A stretch of 64,000 nt of DNA from Pohlia nutans. Taxonomy: Eukaryota; Streptophyta; Bryopsida; Bryales; Mniaceae. The notes under the pieces are model-generated. The model did not search any database, was not told the origin of the DNA, and was given only the letters and a program-made list of their open reading frames with translations. Location of the stretch: positions 31,649,811-31,713,810 of the forward strand of contig CM040085.1 in NCBI GenBank assembly GCA_022496805.1, in the 5' to 3' direction. Shown in pieces: positions 1 to 10,326 of the stretch (within the stretch, counting starts at the first letter, position 1; every line of letters begins with the position of its first letter). The translations under genes and the position numbers were made by a program.

Positions 1-490
1 ACCGACACTTGTTTCATTAAGCTATGCTTTCATTCATACAGTTGGATACTATTAATAGTATCCCTAATTTCAACAAAAAGAGTTTTAAAGAACTGTGGTT
101 TCTTCACAACCACCCTGGGCACTAAAGGGTTAACATTACGAACAGACACTTTATTCACGCCTACGTTGAAAGAGGACCGGAGTTTCTATCTATCTTGGAA
201 CCACATGAACCACAGTCCAGCCAAATGGCGACACATGGTACGTAGTAAGGCCCCGCTGAAATACATATAATTTTCACGCTGTCCCGGAATTCATTTTGCC
301 TCTAATAATGGACGTACATGCGAACACAGGCCCTGTGGTGCCGACACATCACCATATCCCAGATTTTATAATGGGTGGCCAAGTGGCCAGGCATCCAAAA
401 TCCACACTTGACAAAACTGAAGATCAACACTAGAGACATCGCCATATCCCCACCAACTCGTCCAGGCTCACTAATTCGGAAGCGTTTCTT
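1..490. other. Non-coding DNA upstream of PGK copy A
   Basis: I see no gene here. Around 122-133 the sequence reads CTAAAGGGTTAA, which resembles the right end of the TTAA-flanked element family found elsewhere in the window; its left end would lie before position 1. The short open frames show no recognisable protein. Confidence 0.4.
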
Positions 491-496
491 ACAATT

Positions 497-830
497 CATT
501 GCATCAAATTTCGGGTACTGTAGATTACCGCTTTCCAGGCCTGTTCATGAATGTGGGTGATTGTGTGTGCATTTCAAACTTTTGGGGTCTAGAGTTCCGA
601 TGCTGAAAATGTGAGATTTTGGAGGATTGGGGGATTGATGAGGCCCAGCAAGCTCAATTCATTGCATTGGATTTCGTGCACTGTAGATGCTTATCACCTG
701 CGTTGCCTTCGAGGGCTAATGTGGGTGAATGTGTGTGCATTTCAAACTTTGGGATCTTGAGTTCCGATTCTGAAAATGCGAATCTAAAAGTGGAATTTTG
801 AGGATTGGGCGATTGATGAGGTTGCTGTGT
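497..830 (+). repeat. Tandem duplication of the PGK-A upstream region
   Basis: Two diverged direct copies of a roughly 160-bp segment lie just upstream of PGK copy A, about 497-640 and 657-825. Both contain TTCATTGCAT, a stretch like TGTGTGTGCATTTCAAACTT, and GAGTTCCGAT followed by GAGGATTGGG and GATTGATGAGG. The region upstream of PGK copy B (about 31815-32010, opposite strand) carries this segment once. The duplication therefore probably arose in copy A after the gene duplicated. It lies in the expected promoter and 5' UTR and could change transcription of copy A. The single-copy state in B is seen directly; any effect on expression is inference. Confidence 0.8.
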
Positions 831-864
831 GTTGTAGTGAGCATTTGAAGAATTCGACGTGAGG

Positions 865-3800
865 ATGGAGACTCTGGCGATGGGCGCTGCCGTTGCGGCC
901 AGTGGGCTGTCCGCCAGGGCGGCCACGCAGAGCGCGCAAACCTCCCGTGTGGGCGCGGCGTCGGCGTTCGTGGGCAAGAGCCTGCGAGTGTGCAGGGCGA
1001 ACGCGGCGCGGAAGGGCGCGGTGGCCCGCGTGGTGCGAATCGTGGCGGAGGCGTCGAAGACGGAGCAGCTGAGCAAGACGGCGCAGCTGCCGGAGGACGA
1101 TGGCACCAGCGACGTGCAGAGGCCGGCGACCAAGGGCTCGGACGCGAAGATGTCCATCAAGGACGTGGACGCGGCGGAGTTCAAGGGCAAGACGGTGTTC
1201 GTGAGGGCGGACCTGAACGTGCCGCTGGACGACCAGCGCAGCATCACGGACGACACACGCATCCGCGCGTCGCTGCCCACCATCCAGTACCTCACCAAGG
1301 CGGGCGCCAAGGTGGTGTTGGCCAGCCACTTGGGGCGCCCCAAGAAGGGCCCCGAGGAGAAGTTCAGCCTCAAGCCCGTCGCAGGTTCGCCGATTCTTTC
1401 ATCAATTTAGTAAAGACAATGTGGAAGCAACAGGACCGAGGATTGTAAGCTTTAGGGTTGCCGTGATCATGCGCGTTGTGGAGGGGAACTTTAACGGTAC
1501 CGGGACGCATTGACGGATATCTGTACGATGAGAGTGTACACTAAGCGTCCACTGCGTCTTTTCTGTAGTGTAGGAAAAGTGGACCCCCTGTTGCAAATCA
1601 TCTATTTGTGTGAAAATTTCTTCAGTTTGACACGATCGACAGTGTTGATCTTGTAGTATAGAGCAAGAGCTTTCAAATGATGTATTGCAATCAGAAAACC
1701 GAGGTAAAATGAGAGAATGCCACCGTTGCAAAGTTCAGTGATGCAGATGGCCATATTGGGCGTTTTAGACGCTTAGGGTTAAGGCTAGAATCGTAAACCA
1801 TTGGCACGAGCGGTCGACAACAATTGCAAAACGAGGAAAACAACCCTAAATGTAATTGAAGTGGGGGAGCATGCATATCTGACGAAGGTGGGGATTGTGT
1901 TGGGAATGAGCAGGGAGGCTGTCGGAGTTGCTGGGGCAGACCGTGGAACTTGCACCCGACTGCATCGGTGAGGAGGTGAAGTCGAAGATCGCCGCACTGA
2001 AGGTGAGGTCTTTTTTATTTGATTTTCCTTTCCTCCATTGTGCATTGTTTAGTGCGATGTGATTGCAATGTGATGGCGATCGATTTAGGAGTCGTACGGT
2101 ATAACAACGATTTGTGGTTCTGCTCATATATGCATGGTTCCAAAAGAATATACGCAGTTGGATGTTGAGAGGGTAACTTACGAGGGAGGCCTGGTATTGC
2201 AGGAAGGAGATGTGTTGCTGTTGGAGAATGTGCGATTCTACAAGGAGGAGGAGAAGAACGACATTGAATTCTCGAAGAAGTTGTCGGAGAATATCGACTT
2301 CTTCGTGCTGGACGCGTTCGGCACGGCGCACCGGGCGCACGCATCCACCGCGGGAATCGCCGATTACGTGTCGTCGCGGTTGGCGGGCCTGTTGCTGGAG
2401 AAGGAGCTGGCGTACCTGTCGGGCGTGGTGCAGAAGCCCACGAAGCCTTTCGTAGCCATTGTGAGCTAGCAATCCCCTCATCACACTTGAACACAATGCC
2501 GTTGCCTTTCCTAGAACCGTGTGACTGTGTTGTTTGGGTGTGGTAGGGGCAATTACAAATGGCGTAATCTTGCAATGTAGTGGACGCGAGCCTCAACATT
2601 GCAATGTGGTCGTGATCCGAACATTCAGTAGCCAGTGTGTGGTTTGCCTTTCTATCCATCCACGAGCTTGGGTCTTCATGCATGAAAGGGATGAATCAAC
2701 AACATATGAGTTCTCCACCTCCCTCCTTGCCGCTACCATGCACACATGCCGGTTACTTTAGTTTCCGCCTGTCTGGAAATATGGGTAGCTAATGATGGGC
2801 CATGGATGATGATGAGGAATATGCCTCTCATTCTCCTTGGGGGCAAGGCAGATGTAGCACTAGCTACTGAATGTTATGATATTGTGTTGACGAGATGAAG
2901 CGGGACCGTGCGTGATGGCAGGTGGGAGGCAGCAAGATATCGTCAAAGATCACGGTGATCGAGTCGTTGATGAACGTGTGCGACAAGGTGATCTTGGGCG
3001 GGGGCATGATCTTCACGTTTTTCAAGGCGGACGGGAAGAGCGTGGGGTCGTCGCTGGTGGAGGACGACAAGGTCGAGCTGGCCAAGAGCTTGGTGGAGCT
3101 GGCCAAGAAGAAGGGCGTGGAGCTCATCCTGCCCGTGGACGTGCTGGCGGCCGACAAGTTCGCCCCGGACGCCAACGTCCAGACGTGCAGCTCGTCCAAC
3201 ATTCCCGATGGTGAGTCCTGACGCTTGTTACAATTCTTCATGTGCGATGGTTGGAAAACGTGCGTGGTAATATGATCCTTCAGAGGGATGTTAAGATGAC
3301 GAGATGTAAGATTTCTAAGTGATAGTGGGTGTTTTGCACTGTGGCTTCAGGGTGGATGGGACTCGATATCGGTCCAGATGCGATCAAGCAGTTCCAGGAG
3401 GCGCTGAAGGACGCCAAGGTAACAATGCTTGTGTGTTGGGACACGTTCTGGGTCATGTGATCATGTGTGTGGTGATACCTATTGTGAGTACTCGTGACCG
3501 GAGTTGAAGTAATTCTTCTATGGTATGGGCTTTCTGGTTTTAGGGTTGTCCACAGTGCTGAGTCTTTGGCGAGGTGTTGTTGGCGTGGGGTTTTGGATTG
3601 TTGTGATACTGGGATTAATAGGGAGGGGATGATGCATGGGGTGTGTGCAGACGGTGTTGTGGAACGGGCCGATGGGGGTGTTCGAGTTCGATGAATTCGC
3701 CAAGGGCACGTACGCCGTGGCGAAGACGTTGGCACAGCTGACCAAGGAGGGCGCCATCACCGTGGTGGGCGGAGGCGACTCCGTGGCCGCCGTGGAGAAG

Positions 3801-3920
3801 GCCGGGCTGGCGGAGCAGATGAGCCATGTGTCCACAGGCGGCGGGGCCAGTTTGGAGCTCTTGGAAGGCAAAGTGTTGCCCGGCGTGGCCGCTCTGGACG
3901 ATGTCCGCATCCATGCCTAG
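865..3920 (+). CDS. PGK: Chloroplast phosphoglycerate kinase, copy A
   Basis: Catalyses ATP-dependent phosphorylation of 3-phosphoglycerate to 1,3-bisphosphoglycerate in the Calvin cycle, in the stroma. Six exons give 497 codons plus stop with consistent phases: 865-1384, 1914-2002, 2203-2460, 2922-3210, 3351-3418 and 3651-3920. The ATG at 865 opens an Ala/Arg/Ser-rich transit peptide (about residues 1-60), followed by an acidic linker of about 35 residues before the kinase core. Family motifs seen are RADLNVPLD (about 114-122), [43 protein letters not shown] (from about 448) and [14 protein letters not shown]. The gene is nearly identical to the inverted copy B at 28989-31786. Introns 1 and 3 carry insertions that copy B lacks. 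The reading frame is intact, so I call it functional. Confidence 0.96.
1535..1782. mobile_element. TTAA-type element in PGK-A intron 1
   Basis: The insert ends in GACGCTTAGGG followed by TTAA at 1779-1782. Near 1541 it has a partial inverted match, CTAAGCGTC. The body from about 1559 closely matches 63465-63688 at the other end of the window, including GCAAATCATCTATTTGTGTG-like and GACACGATCGAC stretches. PGK copy B intron 1 lacks this body. The left boundary is degenerate and approximate. The right end fits the TTAA family, but the inverted repeat is poor. Confidence 0.65.
2617..2877. mobile_element. Inverted-repeat MITE (AACATTCAGTAGC family) in PGK-A intron 3
   Basis: The left end reads AACATTCAGTAGCC and the right end AGCTACTGAATGTTAT, the inverted termini shared with copies near 20534, 46483, 48088 and 55696. 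In PGK copy B the intron reads from GTGGTCGTG straight on to TATTGTGTG without the insert, so B preserves an approximate empty site. Boundaries are good to a few bases. Confidence 0.8.
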
Positions 3921-5885
3921 GCACCTGGTTATAACTTACCCACTTTTCTGTACTTGGTAAACATTTTGATCATTGATTTGTGTGTAACTACATTTACTTG
4001 CAAGTGAACTTCATAAACATTTGAATCATTGTGTGTGTTTTAGCTACATGTAATTGCAACTCTTACTCAAACTTCTCTGCATTCAAGGGACCTTGTTGAA
4101 TAGTGTTGATTTTAGGTATTCTTTGAAAAGTCGTAGGAAACTGCGGTAGAATCCTCTTTCAATTGCCAATGAGATTCAACAAAAATTGAGGCAGTCTATT
4201 AATACAAACCTTGCTTATTTGCACACTTGTAAATGTACATACTGTGATTATCATCTGTGTATACTGTAAAGCTAGTGAGAACTGTCTCATGATGCTTGGT
4301 TGTGTGTGATTGCTGCTTTGCAGTTGAATTGATGGGATCAGTTTTCTAGGATACCACTCAAAGAATTTTAAATTTGTGAACATTGGTAAAATGTACGGTA
4401 CAATGTATCTATAGGAAGTTTGAGTACCTTGGAGGTAAGGCAGGTTAAATGTGCCATAACCCCCTAAAGTTGCCAATATTCCCTAGACCCCATGAAAAGC
4501 AAGCAAATGCTGCACTGTGCAACAATTTGTCATTACCCTAACCACCATTAACCTTACTCTTACCACAATGAACTAAAATATGTTCAATTCTAAAAGAGCT
4601 CATCAAGAAGAAACTATTCATAACAGATATTTTTAGCATTGCAAGTTGAAAAAAATCAATTGCAAGTCTTTGAGATTATTTTTGCAAGATAGCTTGTAAC
4701 ATAAATTTCTCAACTTTTAACTCAGTCTTGATGGTTTAAAAGGCCCAATTTAGGCCTCTCAATTGCATATTTTCTAAATGTTACCAAATGAAGATAACAA
4801 ATGATGCATGTTAGATAATCACAACTAATGATGGGAAGAAGTAAAACTCTAAACAATCCAATGATGTTTATTTTGGTTCCAATTTGTATTTCAAACTTAA
4901 TTTTTATGATATTTTTAATTGAATATTGAAGTTCTTGTAAGCACATGAATCCTAAAATTTTGGAATTCTTAAAAAAAAACCAGTGATGGTATTTAAATTT
5001 ATATCCCAATCATATAAATAGTTATGCATTGATGCCACTATAAACTCTTCATAAATTTTCATGCATTTCATTTATATATTTTAAAGTCTATAACACACTT
5101 TCAAAGGCTGGATACATGAAAAATCATTAAAATTCTCAAAAAATTAATGAGAAATTTGTAAAAAATAGTTTACAAGTAGTGTACTCCCTTCAATAGTTTG
5201 TCCCACCAAAAAGTTATGATTTGAATTTAAAATCTGTCCCAAATTAAAGTTGTGATTTCTTGGATAGAGGAGTATTGCTCACCATCTAAATCAACACTAC
5301 TTATACATGGGTTGTTTGTCTTGGTCAACTCCAAACATTATTTAGCCAAACATTATTTAGTCAAACTCTATAATCCAAAAATCGCTTTATAGCTTTTGTC
5401 GTTGTATAATTTTCATATTTAAATTTATTAAGTTAGAAGCACAAGATCATATAGTTAAAATATGTTGAAATTTGTTAAAATAAAGTTGAAATATGCTTCG
5501 AAGATTATTGCTCAACCGGCGACTTCCTTTTTTTTTTGCATAGGGACCCTTTGACTCTTAGGGGTTAAACCAACTCTTAGCATTTTAAAATCCAAACCAA
5601 ATTCCAAGCTAAACCTTTTGTTTATGTCCACTATTAAGAGACAAAAAGAGGATGCTACATCTAGTGGTGCAAATACACTTGGATGAAAATCTCCTTTTGT
5701 ATATGTCGATATCACATACAAAAATAAATTTCTTTAAATAAATTTATTTGAAATCCTTTCACTTTTGTATTTAACAAACACACACTAATCTAATTTGATA
5801 CAAAGAGAGGTTAAAGACATGGATTAATGACAATTAGCGTTACATAGTAAAAAATTCAAAACCTGTAAAATCCAAATTATTAAAA
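3921..5885. other. AT-rich intergenic DNA downstream of PGK-A
   Basis: Homology to copy B stops about 10 bases after the stop codon. The rest is AT-rich with no supported gene. Near 5555-5568 the sequence CTCTTAGGGGTTAA looks like a solo right end of the TTAA family; I could not find a matching left end. Confidence 0.5.
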
Positions 5886-5888
5886 TTA

Positions 5889-6363
5889 GGGTTGGTTCAC
5901 AATATGGATGAATGTTGAGAGGCCGTCGAATTCCACCTATTATATTGCAATAAATCCAAAAATTAGCCTTTCAAACCTTCACACTAAATACCAAAGGTAA
6001 AAGGCTGTCACCTTCTAAAATGCCTACTTGGCAAACACTCTTTGACCATTTTTGACGCCAAGGTGACAAACTCTCAAGAAAGAATCGGATTGAACAAGAA
6101 TGAAAACCCAATTCATGATCGAGAGGCCGCCAAATTCTTTTAATAAACTAATAGGATTTTTTTATTTTATTAAAGACTTGGTCATCAAAGGCTTGGACTT
6201 TGGATTTGGCCTATAGGACTTCAAACTATGGCCAACCAAAGCCTCCAATTTCTATATTCTATTTTATTATATATTTCAAGCCCCAACATTTGAACTCTCA
6301 ACATGAATTGGTTATGAACTCCCACGGCCTCTTGACTTGAATGACCATAGTGTGAACCGGCCC
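5889..6363. mobile_element. PIF/Harbinger-like MITE with TTA duplication
   Basis: Left end GGGTTGGTTCACAATATGG and right end CCATAGTGTGAACCGGCCC are inverted repeats, flanked by TTA at 5886-5888 and 6364-6366. Interior tracts such as GAGAGGCCGTCGAATTCCACC-like sequence match the element at 55043-55405. A 3-bp TTA/TAA duplication with GGGCC-type ends is typical of Tourist/PIF-Harbinger miniature elements. No transposase is encoded. Confidence 0.8.
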
Positions 6364-6587
6364 TTAGTGTGTCCTCACAATTAGTGTCATACACACCACC
6401 GTACTTCACTTTCTGACTTGGCACTTCCAATGCAGAAATGTGATTTCCACGTAGGATTCACTTGGGTCTCAACCAATATGGAAACGACATGTGGCATAAT
6501 TCTTGAAATTTTGAATATTTTATGCTAAACCAAGAAGTGAGGTACGGTAATAGCCATAATCAATGCACCTCATTGAGTGTTTTAGGA

Positions 6588-6987
6588 CCCCGGCTCTAAA
6601 TCCCCCTCGACGTTAATTTACACATAGGCCCCATTTTCTGAAATTTTCATTTTGGGCACCCTAAGGTCTTTTTTTGACAATTTGTTTTTGCAATTTTAAA
6701 CCCTTGGAAGAGGGAGTTATTTTTTAAGGTAGGCCCCTACATGCACAAAAGAGGGGGCAGTTTTTGTCCTCTTGCATTAACGTCGAGGGGGATTTTTTTA
6801 TTTATTTTTTGACACAAAAGGAGCGAAATTCCATTGCAAAGAAAAAGGCCCCACATGAACCTGGACCCCAAAGGGACCGGCGACAATCTTTAGATTTTCA
6901 ACTTTCAAAGAAATTGTAAGGTGAACCAAGGGCCGCAGCCCCTACCTAACTAATTAAACTACGTCGAGGGGGATTTAGAGTCAGGGG
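6588..6987. mobile_element. Inverted-repeat element with 8-bp target duplication
   Basis: The ends CCCCGGCTCTAAATCCCCC and the inverse of GGGGGATTTAGAGTCAGGGG match over about 26 bp. The element is flanked by the perfect 8-bp direct repeat TTTTAGGA at 6580-6587 and 6988-6995. An additional internal terminus, ACGTCGAGGGGGATTT, lies near 6781-6796, so the unit may be composite. An 8-bp duplication suits the hAT superfamily, but the terminal bases are not classic hAT. No coding capacity. Confidence 0.8.
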
Positions 6988-7405
6988 TTTTAGGATCATG
7001 TTAAAGTTCAACATTAGCTTTTTTCCTTCAAAACCAGAATTTGAAAACCAAAACCAAACATGGACATCCCGCTCTTCATGGACTTGGTGGATGACAGAAG
7101 AACACATGGCCACGGATTCTCCTTGTCCACACGTCTGAAACTGCGCCCCCCGCTTGTGCACATCGACAAGAACGACCGACAAATCACACACACATCCCAG
7201 CCTTGAATCCTCACTCATCACTCATCAGCATCCAATCGTCAACACAAATGGCCATCAATTGCTGCAGAACCCGGGATCACACTCCCACATTGGGGCTCTG
7301 ATACACACGCACACATACACTTACTCGAACTGTGTGTCTGGCATTGCTCCGTGAAGAATTCGCGCTAGTCTCAGAGATTGTAGTCACAGTGAGGACCTGG
7401 AAGCC

Positions 7406-10212
7406 ATGGCGGCGTGTGTGAGAACCAGCTGGGTTGTGCAATCGTCTGTGGATTCATCTTCCCATTTCTCGCCATTGCCCAAGTTCCTCAACACATCAAG
7501 GCGTGCAACAGGATTCAAGGCACTGAGGAGTTCTAGACAGGCCCGGTGTGTTGTGGTGAGGGCAACCGGAGTGGCTAGCAGCGATGTGTTCCAAACCCTG
7601 GAGACGGCGGTGGCGACGAAGAACGGGGAGGCCGTGAAGGAATCGCTGGACCAGCTGATGGCGCAGGGCGCCACGAAGCTGTGGAGCTCCACGGCCAACC
7701 TGTCGCGGCGCACCTGCTTCATGACGGAGCTCACGAGGCTGGGGATCAAAAACGCGGAGGAGCTGGCCATCCCCAGGTACGTCAGTACGATAAATATTTC
7801 ACGTAGTATAGTATCTCAACTGCTGCAGGAGCTTCTTAGGAGACTAATGCTTATCAATTTCCACAAATCCTCCCTGCGGGCAAGCATTTATAATAGGGGG
7901 TGTCACACCTGGCCGGCCTCTTGCTTCCCATTCTCAATCTTCAGAGAATGCATACGTAGCACTTTCTTCTTGAATTGTGGACGACCCATTCTCTGAAAAT
8001 TGAGAAGTTTCATTCTTTTCCTCCAAAGGTAATGAATGGGCGTGAAGATTGAGAAGCTGTGGTGAAGATGAACAAGTTGTGTCCATTCTCATTCTTCACA
8101 TGGTGAGAACGGGAGCGCTTCTTCATGGTGAATGGCCACAATTGGCTTCACGTTTCTCTCCCAAGGTTTTCAATCTCCATAGAATTAGTCGTCTCGGAAG
8201 AGATATGACAACCCCTAATGTCAAATGTGCGAACTGCTTTTGCTAGCTGATATAATTTTTGGTATCTTATTTCACGCGAGTACGCAATTTCGTGCATGAC
8301 AGCGTGCGCAACGACGCGGCGTTCCTGGCGACCGTGGTGGGCGTGACGAGCGTGGTGGCCGTAGCGGCGGGGCAGCTGCCGGGCGACTGGGGTTTCTTCG
8401 TGCCCTACCTCGTGGGATCCCTGTCTCTGGTGGTGCTGGCCGTGGGGTCCGTGGCGCCCGGGTTGTTCCAAGTGGTGATTGATAAATTCTCCTCGTCGCA
8501 AGGCGATTACCAGGAGCGCATTCTGCGTCACGAAGCGGCGCATTTCCTCACGGCGTACATGGTGGGGCTCCCCATTGTGGGCTACAGCTTGGACCTCGGC
8601 AAGGAGCATGTCAACCTCGTGGATGAGTCCGTGGAGAAGCGCATCTACGAGGGCTTGGATGCCAATCTGCTCGACCGCTTGGCTGTCGTCTCCATGGCAG
8701 GTACTGCAAATTCTCTTACCATGACCATGTCCTTCAATCAGAATTTATGGGCAATTTTTATCGATCACCGGAATCAGTGAAGAACAATGCATGTGTGGGT
8801 CAAAAATCTTTTCTATACTGTAGATTGTGCATGCATGCATGCGAGAATGGTTCTGTCCTTGGAGTTGTTGGGCTGGAATCAAGCACAGGCCAAAATAACA
8901 CAGATTTTATGATTTCATGTCTTGACCAAAGATTCATGGTTTTAAAATGAGAATTTCAATTGATCATATTGTGAAAAATATAATTTAAAATTGGACCAAA
9001 TTTTACATCACGTGCATAGGATCGTCTCATAACTGCTAAAAAATAAAATAAAAATAAAGGCTTAATTCAAGCTCCTTGGTTAATAAATAGGTGTCAAATG
9101 TGTTACATAATTGTGTTCAAATATTGTGAAATATATTTAAATGTCTTTGAATATTCTAAGGACTGTTTATGACAGATGAGGAGTTCTGTTAGATGTCATG
9201 TTGAACACAGTAAATGTTGTGTGGGGAAGACAACCCTAATGCTTGTAAGGTGGAATGACCCATAAGCGCCAACCACCGTTTTGGTCATCTAGGTGTCCTC
9301 AACAATCATCACCTAAGGAATCCAAATCCAATCAGATACAATTCCCAAGGAACCTAAAATTGACCATTTGTTATCCAATCAGAGGTTCTTATAAGTGGGC
9401 CGAATTGGAATGTTTAGGATGCAATTCACGATACTTTTTGTGTTGGAAAAAACACCATCTATATGTTACGAATGGAGTATGACTAACTTTTCACTTTCAA
9501 AATTCACATAAATTACATTCTAATTGAGATTTTTTAATTTTTTCACTTTTACTCATGAATCTTACACTTTGAATTCGTTATTATCACACTCTCCAATATC
9601 ACATTAGAAAATATTTGTTGTTGTGTCCACATGAGATTGGACACTTTCCACATGAACTCATGTAGGCTAGTTACCAAAAGGGTGATATAAAAGAGTTATG
9701 AGTCTATCTGTTCAAAAATAATCCCAATTTGATTTCACTAGTAGGAAATGTGTTGTTTTTCACTTACTATAAATGAAAAAGGAATGAAACCGTGCTAGGC
9801 ACATGGGCTGTGCCAGTGCTGGTGAGTGGTTTTGGTCACAAGAAGACAAAAAATATAAGCATAATATTCAGCCACTGTTCAGTGTTCCCACGAAATGGGG
9901 AATGAAAAAACGACAGGTCTTCTACTAGTGTTTTCAAGCGTGTTACAAGTGACTGTGGCAGGATTGGCAGCGGAAGGATTGAAGTATGACAAAGTGATGG
10001 GGCAATCAGCGGACCTGTTCTCCTTACAGAGACTGCTCAACAGGAGCAAACAGCCTCTCAAGAACGCCGAGCAGCAGAACCTCACCAGATGGGCGGTCTT
10101 CTTCGCGGGCTCCCTCCTCAAGAATAATGCCGAGGCTTATGAGGCGCTCATGGCCGCCATGGCCAAGCAACTCCCCGTCAGTGAGTGCATCAAAGCCATC
10201 GAGCAGGCTTAG
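7406..10212 (+). CDS. Plastid M41 (FtsH)-like membrane protein without AAA domain
   Basis: Three exons, 7406-7776, 8303-8700 and 9962-10212, give 339 residues in frame. The N-terminus is Ser/Arg-rich, consistent with a plastid transit peptide. Hydrophobic segments lie near residues 129-147 and 155-182. They are followed by DYQERILRHEAAHFL, where HEAAH at 200-204 fits the zinc-metalloprotease HExxH motif of peptidase M41. The C-terminal exon (GLAAEGLKYDK, GQSADLFSLQR, NLTRWAVFFAGSLLKNN) matches my memory of the plant stress-regulated/FtsH-like family. No AAA ATPase domain is present, so this is not a canonical FtsH, and protease activity is unproven. Intron 1 holds a repeat-like unit (about 7893-8218); intron 2 holds two element-derived tracts, one close to the acceptor. 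Confidence 0.88.
7893..8218. repeat. Repeat unit in intron 1 of the M41-like gene
   Basis: The ends are roughly inverted: TAGGGGGTGTCACACC on the left against GATATGACAACCCCTA on the right. A stretch near 8130-8175 (TGGCCACAATTGGCTTCACG and following) matches the opposite strand of about 46960-47010. This suggests a dispersed element with two copies in the window. Exact edges and target duplication are unclear. Confidence 0.5.
8925..9005. repeat. Fragment of the GATTCATGGTTTTAAAATG repeat
   Basis: GATTCATGGTTTTAAAATGA followed by CAATTGATCATATTGTGAAA also occurs near 23287, 54565 and 57170, where it forms the interior of TTAA-flanked elements. Here the ends are lost, so this is a relic within intron 2 of the M41-like gene. 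Confidence 0.6.
9736..9930. mobile_element. CACTA-type MITE, 195 bp, duplication TTT
   Basis: It begins CACTAGTAGGAAATGTG and ends TCTTCTACTAGTG, flanked by TTT at 9733-9735 and 9931-9933. It is closely related to copies at 24154-24344 and 51295-51487. CACTA ends plus a 3-bp duplication define the CACTA (En/Spm) superfamily. It ends 31 bp before exon 3 of the M41-like gene. Confidence 0.92.
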
Positions 10213-10326
10213 TTAGTTAGTTAGTTAGTTAGGGACGCTGATTGCTCAGATTTTGTATTTTGTTATTAGTTTCCTCCTTTCATTCTTTCAGGCCGTTGTA
10301 AAGAACCAGTCAGTCAGTCAGTCAGG
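10209..10326 (+). repeat. Short tetranucleotide repeats in the 3' UTR
   Basis: Tandem TTAG (about six copies) overlaps the stop codon of the M41-like gene at 10209-10232. Tandem CAGT (about five copies) lies at 10306-10325. Both are simple repeats in the expected 3' UTR. Confidence 0.85.

Noticed and set aside
654..1448. Long open frames antisense to and overlapping PGK-A exon 1 (also 31191-31867 for copy B)
   Set aside because: They are by-products of the GC-rich codon third positions of the PGK exon; no family features, and both copies show the same shadow frames.
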